A stretch of DNA of 64,000 nucleotides from CADEDH01 sp050330635 (GCA_050330635.1 JBHJNQ010000019.1:26891-90890), one strand, 5' to 3'. Positions 26,208 through 34,702 are shown, counted from the stretch's first letter. Notes: a model not told the origin generated them from the sequence alone. Numbers and translations are program-made.

Positions 26208-27796
26208 GCCCCGTTGCCCTCGTCGTTGGCGGTCGCCGTGTCGCCGGCGGTCTCCGGGTCGCCGGCGGTCTCCGTGTCGCCGGCGGTCGCCGTGTCGGTG
26301 GCGGTCGCCGGGTCGGTTGCGGCCCGCTCGACGGCCCGGCGTATGGCGGCGTAGCCGGTGCAACGGCACAGGTTGCCGGCCAGGCCGGCCCCGACCTGGT
26401 CGGGCGTGGGCGCCGGGTGCTCGTCGAGCAGGACGACGACGGCGACCACGAAACCCGGGGTGCAGAACCCGCACTGGACGGCGTCGCAGTCGACGAAGGC
26501 CCGCTGCACCGGATGGAGCTCGCCGCCAGGGCCGGACAGGCCCTCGGCCGTGATCACGTCGGCCCCGGCGGCTCGGCCCGCCGGCACGAGGCACGACATG
26601 ACGGCGGCGCCGTCGAGGATCACCGTGCAGGCGCCGCACTCCCCCTCGGCGCAGCCCTCCTTGACCCCGACGACGCCGGCCCGGCGCAACCAGTCGAGGA
26701 GGGTGACCGACGCCGCCCCGTCGGTCGCCACCGGGGCACCGTTCACGGTGGCGGCCACGACGTCGGCGTCGGTGATCGAGCGGGCGTGGTCGGGGCCGGT
26801 AGGGAACCGTCCCTCGAAACCCGGGCGCCAGAGTCGGGGCGGCGACGGGGGCGGTGTGGACGGCTGGGCGCCGGCCATCAGGGCGCCGAGGGCCCGTTCG
26901 ACCATCGTGGTGACGAGGTCGCGCCGGTACTCGGCGGTGGCCCGCAGGTCGTCGATCGGTGAGACGGCGTGGGCCGTGGCCGTGGCCGCGGCCGACGCTG
27001 CGGCATCGTCGAACGGGCGGCCGACCAGGGCATCGCCGGCGGCGACGACGGTCAGCACGGTGGGAGCGGCGCTGCCGACGGCGATCCGGGCACCGGTGAC
27101 GACGGCGTCGCCCGTCGGGCCGCTGACCGGCCGGTCGAAGGCGACCACGGCGGCCAGGTGGAGGACGGAGATGGCCTGGGCCCGGCGGAGGCCGAGCTTG
27201 ACGAAGACGCCCCGCGACCGGTCGTCGAGCCGGGGTACGAGCAGTGCGGTGACCAGTTCCCCGGGGGCCAGGCTGGTGGTCCGGAAGCCGATCACCAGCT
27301 CGTCGAGGGAGACGACCCGGCGCCCGTCGAGCGAGGCGATCTCGGCCGACGCCCCCAGGGCCGTCAGGGCCGACAGGGTGTCGTTGGCGGGGCTGGCGGT
27401 GACGACGTTGCCGACGACCGTGGCCCGGTTGCGCAGCTGGGCCGAGCCGACCTCCCAGCACGCCTGGGCCAGCGGCGCCGCCTCCCGGCGGCACGCCGAC
27501 GACGACACCACCTGATTGTGGGTGACGAGGGGGCCGAGCCGGAGGTGGTCACCGTCGACGTCGATGATGTCGAGGCCCGGGATGCGTCCGAGGTCGACCA
27601 GCACGTCGACGCCGGGACGCCCGCCGCGGTCGAGCTCGACGAGCAGATCGGTCCCCCCGGCGATGGGGCGAGCCCGGTCGCCGCCGTCGGCCAGGAGGGT
27701 CAGTGCGGCGTCGAGGTCGGTCGGGGTCTCGTAGCGGGCGACCCTCGTCGCCGGTCGTTGGACCTCGTGCAGTGTCATGGGCCCGGGCGCCGTCAT
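26204..27796 (-). CDS. Fused FAD and 2Fe-2S subunit of molybdenum hydroxylase, permuted order
   Basis: The 530-residue protein starts with the FAD-binding domain (PIAGGTDLLVELDRG, QLRNRATVVGNVVTASPAND) and its C-terminal flavoprotein domain. After about residue 330 come the two iron-sulfur modules: CAEGECGACTVILDG for the plant-type cluster and CGFCTPGFVVAVVV with NLCRCTGYAAI for the second cluster. In xanthine dehydrogenase the order is 2Fe-2S then FAD, so the domains are permuted here. The last 30 residues are a Thr/Ala/Asp/Glu tail encoded by an 18-bp tandem repeat at 26229-26318. It is coupled by ATGA overlaps to RidA upstream and the molybdopterin subunit downstream. Confidence 0.88.
   Translation of the reverse strand: MTAPGPMTLHEVQRPATRVARYETPTDLDAALTLLADGGDRARPIAGGTDLLVELDRGGRPGVDVLVDLGRIPGLDIIDVDGDHLRLGPLVTHNQVVSSSACRREAAPLAQACWEVGSAQLRNRATVVGNVVTASPANDTLSALTALGASAEIASLDGRRVVSLDELVIGFRTTSLAPGELVTALLVPRLDDRSRGVFVKLGLRRAQAISVLHLAAVVAFDRPVSGPTGDAVVTGARIAVGSAAPTVLTVVAAGDALVGRPFDDAAASAAATATAHAVSPIDDLRATAEYRRDLVTTMVERALGALMAGAQPSTPPPSPPRLWRPGFEGRFPTGPDHARSITDADVVAATVNGAPVATDGAASVTLLDWLRRAGVVGVKEGCAEGECGACTVILDGAAVMSCLVPAGRAAGADVITAEGLSGPGGELHPVQRAFVDCDAVQCGFCTPGFVVAVVVLLDEHPAPTPDQVGAGLAGNLCRCTGYAAIRRAVERAATDPATATDTATAGDTETAGDPETAGDTATANDEGNGA
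26229..26318. repeat. 18-bp tandem repeat, five copies, in the 3' end of the FAD/2Fe-2S gene
   Basis: Five adjacent 18-base units of the form GCGGTCTCCGGGTCGCCG with small changes encode a six-residue repeat (about AGDTETAGD...) at the protein C-terminus. Copy number is likely to vary between strains. There is no sign of a functional domain. Confidence 0.8.
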
Positions 27797-28185
27797 GCGC
27801 ACGCCACCACTGCGATCTCCATCCGCCACCCCGGCTGGGCCAGCTCGGGGACGACGACGAGGGTGGAGGCGCACAAGTGATCGCCGAGGGTCCGGTCGCG
27901 GGCCGACATGATCGTGGCCAGGTCGGCCCCGGCAACGGCGTAGGTGGTGACCGACACCAGATCGTCGACCGTCATCGCCGCCTCGTCGAGCATGGCGGCG
28001 ATGTTGGCCCACACGGTCTCGGCCTGGGCGGCGAGATCGTCGGGCACGGTGCCGTCGGGCGCCACCGGCACGACCCCGCTGGTGTGAAGCCACCGACTGG
28101 GTGACGCCGACAGCACGGCGTGGGCGTAGTTGGCGGCCGGCGGGGCGATGGAGGGGGGATCGATCCGGGAGTGCACCGGCTCCAT
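27793..28185 (-). CDS. RidA/YjgF-family protein
   Basis: The 130-residue protein has the RidA pattern: a start near MEPVHSRIDPPSIAPPAANY, strand LHTSGVVPVAPDGTVPDD, helix QAETVWANIAAMLDEAAMTVDDLVSVTTY, and EIAVVACA at the end. RidA proteins hydrolyse reactive enamines and imines; relatives (for example in pyrimidine and purine degradation operons) hydrolyse aminoacrylate-like intermediates. Residue Arg105 of E. coli RidA has no clear equivalent in the C-terminal PELAQPGWRMEIAVV segment, so it may belong to the broader Rid group. First gene of the operon leading to the molybdenum hydroxylase. Confidence 0.78.
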   Translation of the reverse strand: MEPVHSRIDPPSIAPPAANYAHAVLSASPSRWLHTSGVVPVAPDGTVPDDLAAQAETVWANIAAMLDEAAMTVDDLVSVTTYAVAGADLATIMSARDRTLGDHLCASTLVVVPELAQPGWRMEIAVVACA

Positions 28186-28304
28186 GGTGGCACCGCCGAC
28201 GGCCCGGGGGGAGACCGTCGGCGTTGGGCCACGGCCGGCCGGGGATGACAAGATCGGCGACGCCGACGGAACGGCCGTCGCCGCACTGAGCGAGGAGCGC
28301 ATCG

Positions 28305-29156
28305 ATGTCGGGACAACTGGACGGCCGGGTGGCCGTGATCACGGGCGCCGCCAGCGGCATGGGGTTGGCCACCGCCCGCCGCTTCGTGGCCGAGGGGGCC
28401 AGCGTGATCATCGCCGACTTCAATGCCGAGGCCGGGGAGGCGGCCGTGGCCGAGCTGGGTCCGGCGGCCCGGTTCACCCGCTGCGACGTCTCCGTCGAGG
28501 ACGATGTGGCGGCGGCCGTCGCCCTCGCCACCGATGCCTTCGGCCGACTCGACATCGTGTTCAACAACGCCGGGATCGGCGGGGCGTTCGGACCGATCAC
28601 CGAGATCGAGGTCGACGACTGGGACGCCACGTTCGCCGTGCTGGTCCGGGGGCCGTTCCTCGGGACCAAGCACGCCGCCCGGGTCATGATCGACCAGGGC
28701 ACGGGGGGCTCGATCATCAACACCGCCTCCGTCGCCGGCCTCGGCGGCGGGGCCGGACCCCAGGCCTACTCGGCGGCCAAGGCGGCGGTGGTGAACCTGA
28801 CGACGACCACGGCCCTCGAGCTGGCGCCCCAGTCGATCCGGGTCAACGCCATCTGCCCCGGCGTGATCTTCACCCCCCTGATGCACTCCGGCGACGAGGC
28901 CGACGCCGAGGAGATGGTGGCCGAGCTCCAACCCCTACCCCGCCGGGGCGAGGGGTCGGACATCGCCGGGGCCGCCCTGTGGCTCGCCGGCGACGACAGC
29001 GGTTTCGTGAGCGGCCAGGCCATCACCGTCGACGGCGGCCTGCTGGCCGCCGGTCCCCGCGTCTTCGGCCGGCTCAAGAACACCCGCAACGTGAACCGCA
29101 TGGTCGGGATGACCCACGGCACGACCGGCCGGCAACCGACGGCCCGCCGCCTGTAG
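28305..29156 (+). CDS. SDR-family oxidoreductase
   Basis: The 283-residue short-chain dehydrogenase has the cofactor motif TGAASGMGLA, NNAGIGG, catalytic Ser in NTASVAG and Tyr-x-x-x-Lys in YSAAKAAV. An Asp at the end of the second strand (IIADFNAEA) suggests NAD preference. The C-terminal extension after VDGGLLAAGPRVFGRLK is longer than typical and basic. A GAGGAG ribosome-binding site precedes ATG 28305. It is divergent from the RidA operon. Confidence 0.87.
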   Translation: MSGQLDGRVAVITGAASGMGLATARRFVAEGASVIIADFNAEAGEAAVAELGPAARFTRCDVSVEDDVAAAVALATDAFGRLDIVFNNAGIGGAFGPITEIEVDDWDATFAVLVRGPFLGTKHAARVMIDQGTGGSIINTASVAGLGGGAGPQAYSAAKAAVVNLTTTTALELAPQSIRVNAICPGVIFTPLMHSGDEADAEEMVAELQPLPRRGEGSDIAGAALWLAGDDSGFVSGQAITVDGGLLAAGPRVFGRLKNTRNVNRMVGMTHGTTGRQPTARRL

Positions 29157-29199
29157 CCGGGCACGGGCTCGGCCGGTCGTGGTCAGAGCACGGCCGGCG

Positions 29200-29340
29200 C
29201 CGGCCGAACAGGTTGGGGAAGCCCGAGATCGCCATGCCGAGGTAGGTGTCGAACCGAGTGGCCCACTTCTCGCTGAGACGCACGCCACCCCGGCCCTGGG
29301 GCGTCCCGACCACGCCATCGCGCCAACTGGATCGCAACAC
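29200..29340 (-). pseudogene. Remnant of a flavin-containing (Baeyer-Villiger type) monooxygenase
   Basis: On the minus strand, one frame reads GRGGVRLSEKWATRFDTYLG followed by MAISGFPNLF. This matches the segment of flavin-containing/Baeyer-Villiger monooxygenases that usually reads as W-x-x-G-P-x-T-Y-L-G-x-x-x-x-G-F-P-N-L-F. The similarity ends abruptly at about 29203 and nothing recognisable lies upstream of about 29310. The rest of the gap 29157-29438 holds no gene. Confidence 0.65.
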
Positions 29341-29438
29341 CGGGCGTCGGTCGACGCATCCGCCGGTCGGCGAAGGCTCGTGATCGGCGAGCGTCTGCCA
29401 GGGTCGAAGCGCGCCCCGGGCGACCAGAGAACGAGCTG

Positions 29439-29777
29439 CTACGGCATGCCCGTGATCATCGCCAGCACATCGAGGATCTGATGCGATACGGAGGGCCCGA
29501 CGTTGCCGTGGACCCCGGAACAGCGCTCGACGGCCACCGCCCGCATCTGTTCGACGAGGGCGTAGCTGGGGACCGTCAGCCCGTTCAGGTCGTCGGGCTC
29601 GATACCTATGTGACTCGGAAACGTCCGTGGCGTGGTGGTGAGGGGAACGGCGAACACCGTTGACGGGCGGAACCGCAGGAATCCGTCGGCTGTCGTGATG
29701 ATGGCAGGGCGGATGAACCCGGCCTCCGACCCAAGTGGCGTGCCGAGGTCGACGGTGACCAAGTCACCGAAGTTCAT
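29439..29777 (-). CDS. MazF/PemK-family endoribonuclease toxin
   Basis: The 112-residue protein has the CcdB/PemK-like beta-barrel pattern: a first strand NFGDLVTVDLGTPLGSEAGF, then RPAIITTADGF, VFAVPLTTTPRTFPSHIG, and a C-terminal YALVEQMRAVAVERC. MazF toxins cut single-stranded mRNA at short motifs. The RP-x-x-I and PLT motifs that form the active groove are present. ATG 29777 overlaps the antitoxin stop by four bases, as in other TA pairs. Confidence 0.87.
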   Translation of the reverse strand: MNFGDLVTVDLGTPLGSEAGFIRPAIITTADGFLRFRPSTVFAVPLTTTPRTFPSHIGIEPDDLNGLTVPSYALVEQMRAVAVERCSGVHGNVGPSVSHQILDVLAMITGMP

Positions 29778-30019
29778 GACGCCGTGGCGTCGGGATCGAG
29801 CCACACATCGCGCTCCCGAACGTAGGTTTCCCACGCAACAGAGTCGGTCTGCAGGCGGTGCTGTGCTGTTGCCATCTTCTCGTAGAACCGCTCGCGACGC
29901 AGCGACTCGAGCGCAGCGTCCAACGTCTCGGCCATGGTCGTGTTGCGGTCCTCGGCGAGGCGGCGAAGCCGGTCCCGCTGGGCTCTACTCACCCGGATGG
30001 TCGTAGAGTGATCGGTCAT
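29774..30019 (-). CDS. Ribbon-helix-helix antitoxin
   Basis: The 81-residue protein begins TTIRVSRAQRDRLRRLA, a ribbon strand followed by helix A of the RHH (CopG/MazE-like) fold, then TMAETLDAALESLRRERFYEKM for helix B and a C-terminal tail that would wrap the toxin (residues 55-81, acidic and Trp-rich). It is encoded first, is coupled to the MazF-like toxin, and its start codon overlaps a candidate operator at 30019-30036. Confidence 0.85.
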   Translation of the reverse strand: MTDHSTTIRVSRAQRDRLRRLAEDRNTTMAETLDAALESLRRERFYEKMATAQHRLQTDSVAWETYVRERDVWLDPDATAS

Positions 30020-30036
30020 ACATCGAGTCTACATCG
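30019..30036 (-). promoter_or_regulatory. Candidate autoregulatory operator of the toxin-antitoxin operon
   Basis: Two identical 7-bp direct repeats TACATCG (plus-strand sense) at 30019-30025 and 30030-30036 are spaced 11 bp start to start, about one helical turn. They touch the start codon of the RHH antitoxin gene. RHH proteins typically bind tandem short repeats with such spacing, so autorepression is a fair inference. Confidence 0.45.
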
Positions 30037-30110
30037 GTGCTCCGAGCTGGTGCCGCCGGGAGCACGCTTCTGTCCGGCGTGTGGCAGCGCCCGATGGCCG
30101 GGGGGGCGCA
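30036..30110 (+). pseudogene. Zinc-ribbon remnant
   Basis: The plus strand reads CSELVPPGARFCPACGSA, the common zinc-ribbon sequence (normally preceded by another Cys-x-x in the first knuckle). The first half is missing at the junction with the toxin-antitoxin promoter, and no domain follows before the convergent MFS gene. It is likely a truncated leftover rather than an expressed peptide. Confidence 0.4.
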
Positions 30111-30124
30111 CCGCGAGCCCGCCG

Positions 30125-31435
30125 CTACCGGACCCGCAGGGCCTCGGGTCGGCGCCACAGGAACAGGGCCAGACCGATCAGGCCGACGACGTTGGAGACG
30201 ATGAGGGCGGGGCGGGGTCCGAACACTTCGGCCATCTCGCCGAGAGCCGCCATGCCCAACGGGAGCATCCCGATCGCCATGGAGAGCAGCCCCATGGCCC
30301 GACCACGGACCTCGGGACCGACCGATGTCATGACGAGGGCACTCTGGGTGGCGCCGAACATCCCGACGAAGCTCGACGCCACGAACAGGGAGGCGAAGAC
30401 CGGCCAGTAGCTGTCGAAGGCGGCGAACCCGAGGAGGAATACGAAGGCCCCGGCCGACCCGACGATGTAGGCCACCCCACGACGGCCGGGGAAGCGCAGC
30501 ACGACGGTGGATCCCACCGCCATCCCCAGGCCGGTGGCGGCAGCCAGGGCACCGGTGGCCTGGGGCGAGGCGGCCAGGAGATCGGCGATGACGGGCACGA
30601 TGGGGAAGTAGGAGAAGTGGAAGAAGTTGGTCAGCGCCGTGACCCCCAACACCGAGGCCAGCACCGGCCACCGGCCGACGAGGGACAGCCCGGCCCGGAC
30701 CTCCGTCGCCAGTGACCCTCGCCCCTCGGTCGCCGGCGGCGATTCGGCCACCGCCTCGGGTGACGGGCGAGGTGACGGGCGACCGGATGACGCCTGGACC
30801 GGCGCGGTGATCGTGGTCGCCGGCGTCGGGGGTCCAGACGGGACGAGGATGAGGAGCGCGGCGGCCACGCCGATGGCGGCCGCCACCACCAGATAGGCGC
30901 CGGGGGCACCGATCGTGCCGATCAGGGTCCCCCCGGCCAGGGCTCCGCCGGCCAGGCCCACCGACGACGCCAGCCCCTCGAAGGCCATGGCCCGATTGAC
31001 GTGGTGGTCGCCGACCAGGTCGTAGACGAGGGCCCGGCGGACCGTCATGTCGATCACCCAGCCCATCCCGGCGGTCAGCATGTAGCCATAGAGGGCCCAC
31101 AGGGGGAGCCGGTCGGCCAACGAGGCCAGACCGACCACCACGGTCAGGGGGCCCAGGACCCCGAACTGGATTAGGAGCAGGAGTCGACGGGGCGCCCGAT
31201 CGGACAGGGCACCCCCGACCACGCCGGCCACCAGGAGCGGGGCCCACAGCATCGCCCCGGTCAGCTGAACGAGCCGGGGGGAGCCGGTGGCCTCGGCCAC
31301 GACATAGGCTCCGAGGAATCCGATGGCCCACCGGCACAGGCTCCACACCACGCCGACCGAATAGACGGCGGCGAACCCGGGCACGGCGAACAGCGAATCG
31401 CCGCCGGCCCGCGTCCGGGCCCGAACTCCGGTCAT
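30125..31435 (-). CDS. MFS transporter
   Basis: The 436-residue protein has about twelve hydrophobic helices with MFS loops: VVGGALSDRAPRRLLLL between TM2 and TM3 and SVGPEVRGRAMGLLSMAIGM in the second half. A long loop with Pro/Ser between TM6 and TM7 (about residues 195-240) is typical. It belongs to the drug-efflux-like (MFS_3) group; substrate unknown. ATG 31435 begins MTGVRARTRAGG, with the first TM from about residue 18; a much longer open frame upstream has a tandem repeat and no membrane features, so I left it out. Confidence 0.8.
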   Translation of the reverse strand: MTGVRARTRAGGDSLFAVPGFAAVYSVGVVWSLCRWAIGFLGAYVVAEATGSPRLVQLTGAMLWAPLLVAGVVGGALSDRAPRRLLLLIQFGVLGPLTVVVGLASLADRLPLWALYGYMLTAGMGWVIDMTVRRALVYDLVGDHHVNRAMAFEGLASSVGLAGGALAGGTLIGTIGAPGAYLVVAAAIGVAAALLILVPSGPPTPATTITAPVQASSGRPSPRPSPEAVAESPPATEGRGSLATEVRAGLSLVGRWPVLASVLGVTALTNFFHFSYFPIVPVIADLLAASPQATGALAAATGLGMAVGSTVVLRFPGRRGVAYIVGSAGAFVFLLGFAAFDSYWPVFASLFVASSFVGMFGATQSALVMTSVGPEVRGRAMGLLSMAIGMLPLGMAALGEMAEVFGPRPALIVSNVVGLIGLALFLWRRPEALRVR

Positions 31436-31800
31436 GGCTGCGCTCCGGTCATGGCTGGGAACGCACGGCATCGGCGCCGACTCGCGGGGCGAAGCGCGGA
31501 TCATCGGCGACAGCCTCATCCCTCGGTCGTCTGGGGGGCAAAACGGCGGCCCGAATCGGCATGGCCACCGCACGACGGGCCGGGATCGTCCGCCGGGCGG
31601 CGCTGGGCGGCATCCAGCGGCCAGTTGACCAAGGTGCCCTCCGACCACGTGGTCACCCCGGACCAGGCCGGACGGACGACGTGACCGATCGATTTCCCGC
31701 TGCTCGATGTCCCGCTGCTCGATGTCCCGCTGCCGGCCGGGTGGTCCGACGATCGCGGTCGACTCGCCCCGGACCGGGGCGGCTGGCAGCATGGCTGGCC
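31436..31800. other. Divergent intergenic region with 15-bp tandem repeat
   Basis: This 365-base gap separates the minus-strand MFS gene and the plus-strand SDR gene. It contains a 15-bp tandem repeat (CCCGCTGCTCGATGT) at 31696-31710 and 31711-31725 with a third partial copy to 31733. No other gene-like signal was found. The repeat could be an operator but may be a slippage product. Confidence 0.5.
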
Positions 31801-32580
31801 ATGACCGAGGCCACGCCCACTCCGTTCCCGTCGTTCTCACTCGCCGGCAAGGTGGCGATCCTCACCGGCGCCAGCTCGGGACTGGGTCATCGATTCGCCC
31901 GGTTGCTGGGTGACGCCGGGGCCACCGTGATGTTGGCCGCCCGGCGGGTCGACCGGCTCGAGGAGCTGGTGGCCGATGTTCCCAACACCGTCGCCGTCCC
32001 GTGCGATCTCACCGCCGCCGGCGCCCCGGCCCAGCTGCTGGCGGAGACGATCGACCGCCTCGGCCAGGTCGACATCGTGGTCAACAACGCCGGCATCTCC
32101 CGGGTTCTGCCCGCCATCGACGACGACATCGACGAGTTCCGCCGGGAGCTCGAGATCAACCTCATCGCCCCCTACGAGCTGGCCCGCCTGGCCGCCCGCT
32201 GGATGCTGGAGGCGGACCGTCCGGGCTCGATCATCAACATCGGCTCGGTCCTCGGCCACGGGGGTGGGGGCCGGCTCAAGGTGCCCGGCTACGCCGCGGC
32301 CAAGGGCGGACTCCACAACCTCACCCGGGAGCTGGCCTCGCAGTGGGCCCGGCGCAACGTGCGGGTCAACGCCATCGCCCCCGGATGGTTCGAGACGGAG
32401 ATGAACACCGACATGTTCGGCACCGACGGGGGGATGCGCTACATCGTAGACAACACGCCGATGGGCCGGCCCGGGGTCGAGGGCGAGCTCGACGGGGCCC
32501 TTCTGTTCCTCGCCTCCGACGCCTCCACCTACGTCACCGGCCAGGTCCTCTACGTCGACGGGGGCTGGACGGCGATCTGA
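31801..32580 (+). CDS. SDR-family oxidoreductase
   Basis: The 259-residue short-chain dehydrogenase has TGASSGLG, an Arg-rich end of strand 2 (AARRVDRLEEL, suggesting NADP), NNAGISR, Ser in INIGSVLG and Tyr/Lys in YAAAKGGL. The pattern NVRVNAIAPGWFETEM near residue 190 and YVDGGWTAI at the end are typical of gluconate-dehydrogenase/FabG-like members. Substrate unknown. It stands alone. Confidence 0.88.
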   Translation: MTEATPTPFPSFSLAGKVAILTGASSGLGHRFARLLGDAGATVMLAARRVDRLEELVADVPNTVAVPCDLTAAGAPAQLLAETIDRLGQVDIVVNNAGISRVLPAIDDDIDEFRRELEINLIAPYELARLAARWMLEADRPGSIINIGSVLGHGGGGRLKVPGYAAAKGGLHNLTRELASQWARRNVRVNAIAPGWFETEMNTDMFGTDGGMRYIVDNTPMGRPGVEGELDGALLFLASDASTYVTGQVLYVDGGWTAI

Positions 32581-32685
32581 GTCGCCCGAACAACGCGAGC
32601 AGCCGGGTCTCGACTCCGGTGCGAGCCGACCAGGCGAGGAACGCCCTCTCCTCGGGCGGTTCCGGCCGGAGACGAAGCCTCACAA

Positions 32686-33342
32686 CTACGGTTCGACGAA
32701 CCTGGCCCACTCCTCGAGCGGCATCCGTTCCGAGTACAGCGCGTTGACGGGAGCGTCGGGGTCGGCGTGACCGATGGCCACCGCCGAGAACAGCATCTCG
32801 GCGTCGGGGGCGCCGACGAACTCGGCCACCGCCTGTGACCGGTTGGCCCACGCCTCCTGGGGGCAGGTGGACAGTCCCGCCTCCTGGGCCAGCAGCATGA
32901 ACGTCTGAAGGAACATGCCGAGATCCGACCACTGGGGGGGACCCATGCCCCGGTCGATGAAGCAGAAGATGGCGGCAGGGGCTCCGAAGAAATCGTAGTT
33001 CTCGGCCAGCCGGCGGAGGCGTCCGGCCCGGTCGTCACGGCCGATGCCGAGCAGGGCGTACATCTGCTCACCCAGCACGTAGCGGTTGGTGCGATAGGGC
33101 TCCCACAGGTCGGCCGGGTAGACCTCGTAGCCCGCCTTCTCCACGTCCCGACCCGACAGGTGCTCCCGGAAACGGCCCATGGCGCCGGAGCCGATCACGT
33201 ACACCCGCCAGGGCTGGACGTTGCCTCCCGACGGTGCCCGGGCGGCCTTGCGTAGCAGCTCGGCGATGACCTCGTCGTCAACAGGGGTGTCGAGGAAAGC
33301 ACGGATCGAGGTGCGGCCCATGACCGCGTCGGTGACGTTCAT
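32686..33342 (-). CDS. Nitroreductase-family FMN protein
   Basis: The 218-residue protein has the FMN-binding R-x-S-x-R motif at the N-terminus (MGRTSIRAFLDTPV), ARAPSGGNVQPWRVYVIG, and a C-terminal DPDAPVNALYSERMPLEEWARF. It belongs to the NfsA/FRP and BluB-like broad family; members reduce nitroaromatics, quinones or enones. MLLAQEAGLSTCPQEAW is the usual helix beside the flavin. It is convergent with the SDR gene and divergent from the TPR gene. Confidence 0.87.
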   Translation of the reverse strand: MNVTDAVMGRTSIRAFLDTPVDDEVIAELLRKAARAPSGGNVQPWRVYVIGSGAMGRFREHLSGRDVEKAGYEVYPADLWEPYRTNRYVLGEQMYALLGIGRDDRAGRLRRLAENYDFFGAPAAIFCFIDRGMGPPQWSDLGMFLQTFMLLAQEAGLSTCPQEAWANRSQAVAEFVGAPDAEMLFSAVAIGHADPDAPVNALYSERMPLEEWARFVEP

Positions 33343-33487
33343 GGCCGCCGAGCCTACGCAACCGTCACCGCCGGCCCCAGTTCGACGGGCGAGCGGCAGC
33401 ACGGTCGTCCGGCGAACGAACCTGCGCCGCGGGCTGCGCTTGTGCCAGCATCGACTCCCTGGTGTCGCGAGCTCCGGAGGTGAAACG

Positions 33488-34702
33488 ATGACGACGACCG
33501 ACCCCTGGGGCTGCCCGCTCAGCGCGGCCGACGACGCCCACGTCATCGGCGCCACCGTCAAGGCCTACGTCGCCATGAGCCCCGGCATCGAGCGACGGTT
33601 TCCCGCTCTCGAGCGGGGCGGCCCCATGGCCCGTGCCGTCCTGGCCCAGCTCCTGGTCCAGGCTCACCGGCGCGATCTGACCGATCGGGCGGCGGCGTTG
33701 ACCGAGCGGGCCCGGGCCGAGAGCGACGGCCTCAACCGGCGCGAGCGGGGCCACGTCAGCGCGGCCTGGGCGTGGGCCCGGGGCGACCTCGACACCACGA
33801 TCGAGGCCTTCGGCCAGATCCTCGACGAGTACCCGACCGACCTCCTGGCTCTCCGGGCCCGCTACCTGCTGCTCTTCAACGCCGGGGCCCTCGACGAGAT
33901 GCTGGCGACGGTGCAGCGGGCCGGCCCCCGGCTCGACCCGGAGGCACCGCTGGCCAGCCTTCTCGACGGGATGGCCGCCTTCGCCCTGGAGGAGCTCGGC
34001 CGCTATCCCGAAGCGGAGGACCTCGGCCGCCGGGGGGTGGCGAGCGACGAGACCGATCTCTGGGCGATCCACGCCGTGGCCCACGTGCTGGAGATGCAGG
34101 CCCGGCGGGAGGAGGGCGTCGCCTGGCTGGAGGGACGGGAACGGACCCTGGCGTCCGGCGGGAGTTTCGCCGGACACCTGTGGTGGCACCGTGGGCTCCA
34201 GCTGGTCGCCCTCGGACGCCTCGACGAGGCCCTGGCCGTCCACGACCGTCAGGTCTATCCAGGGGCCAGCGAGGAAGGTCTCGATCTCAGCAATGCGGCG
34301 TCCCTCCTGGCCCGCCTGGAGGTGGCCGGTATGCACGTCGGGCAGCGCTGGGCCCGCCTCGTCGAACCGTCGATCGTGCATCAGGGTCAGCACTCCCACC
34401 CGTTCAACGACACCCACTTCGTGCTGGCCCTGGCCCGGGCCGGTGAGGGTGACCGGGCCCGGGACCTGATCGCCGGCATGCGCCGCTGGTCGGATCGCGA
34501 CGACCACGCGGCCCGGGTGCTGCGCGCCGTCGGCCTCGCCGTGGCCGAGGGGATGCTGGCCTACGGCGAGGGTCGCCCCGGGGAGGCGGTGCGCGCCCTC
34601 GAGCCCGTCGCCGACGAGGTCTGGCGCCTCGGGGGCAGCCACGCTCAACGCCGGCTCTACACCACGATCCTCGAGGCGGCCAGGGCCGCAACCCCGGGGT
34701 GA
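33488..34702 (+). CDS. TTC38-like tetratricopeptide repeat protein
   Basis: The 404-residue, helix-rich protein has TPR-like repeats and the specific pattern of the TTC38 family: DLWAIHAVAHVLEMQARREEG, HLWWHRGLQLVALGRLDEAL and HSHPFNDTHFVLALARAG. The family occurs from bacteria to humans and has no established function. A GGAGGTG ribosome-binding site precedes ATG 33488. No signal peptide; probably cytoplasmic. It precedes the signalling block but is separated from it by 150 bases. Confidence 0.75.
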   Translation: MTTTDPWGCPLSAADDAHVIGATVKAYVAMSPGIERRFPALERGGPMARAVLAQLLVQAHRRDLTDRAAALTERARAESDGLNRRERGHVSAAWAWARGDLDTTIEAFGQILDEYPTDLLALRARYLLLFNAGALDEMLATVQRAGPRLDPEAPLASLLDGMAAFALEELGRYPEAEDLGRRGVASDETDLWAIHAVAHVLEMQARREEGVAWLEGRERTLASGGSFAGHLWWHRGLQLVALGRLDEALAVHDRQVYPGASEEGLDLSNAASLLARLEVAGMHVGQRWARLVEPSIVHQGQHSHPFNDTHFVLALARAGEGDRARDLIAGMRRWSDRDDHAARVLRAVGLAVAEGMLAYGEGRPGEAVRALEPVADEVWRLGGSHAQRRLYTTILEAARAATPG

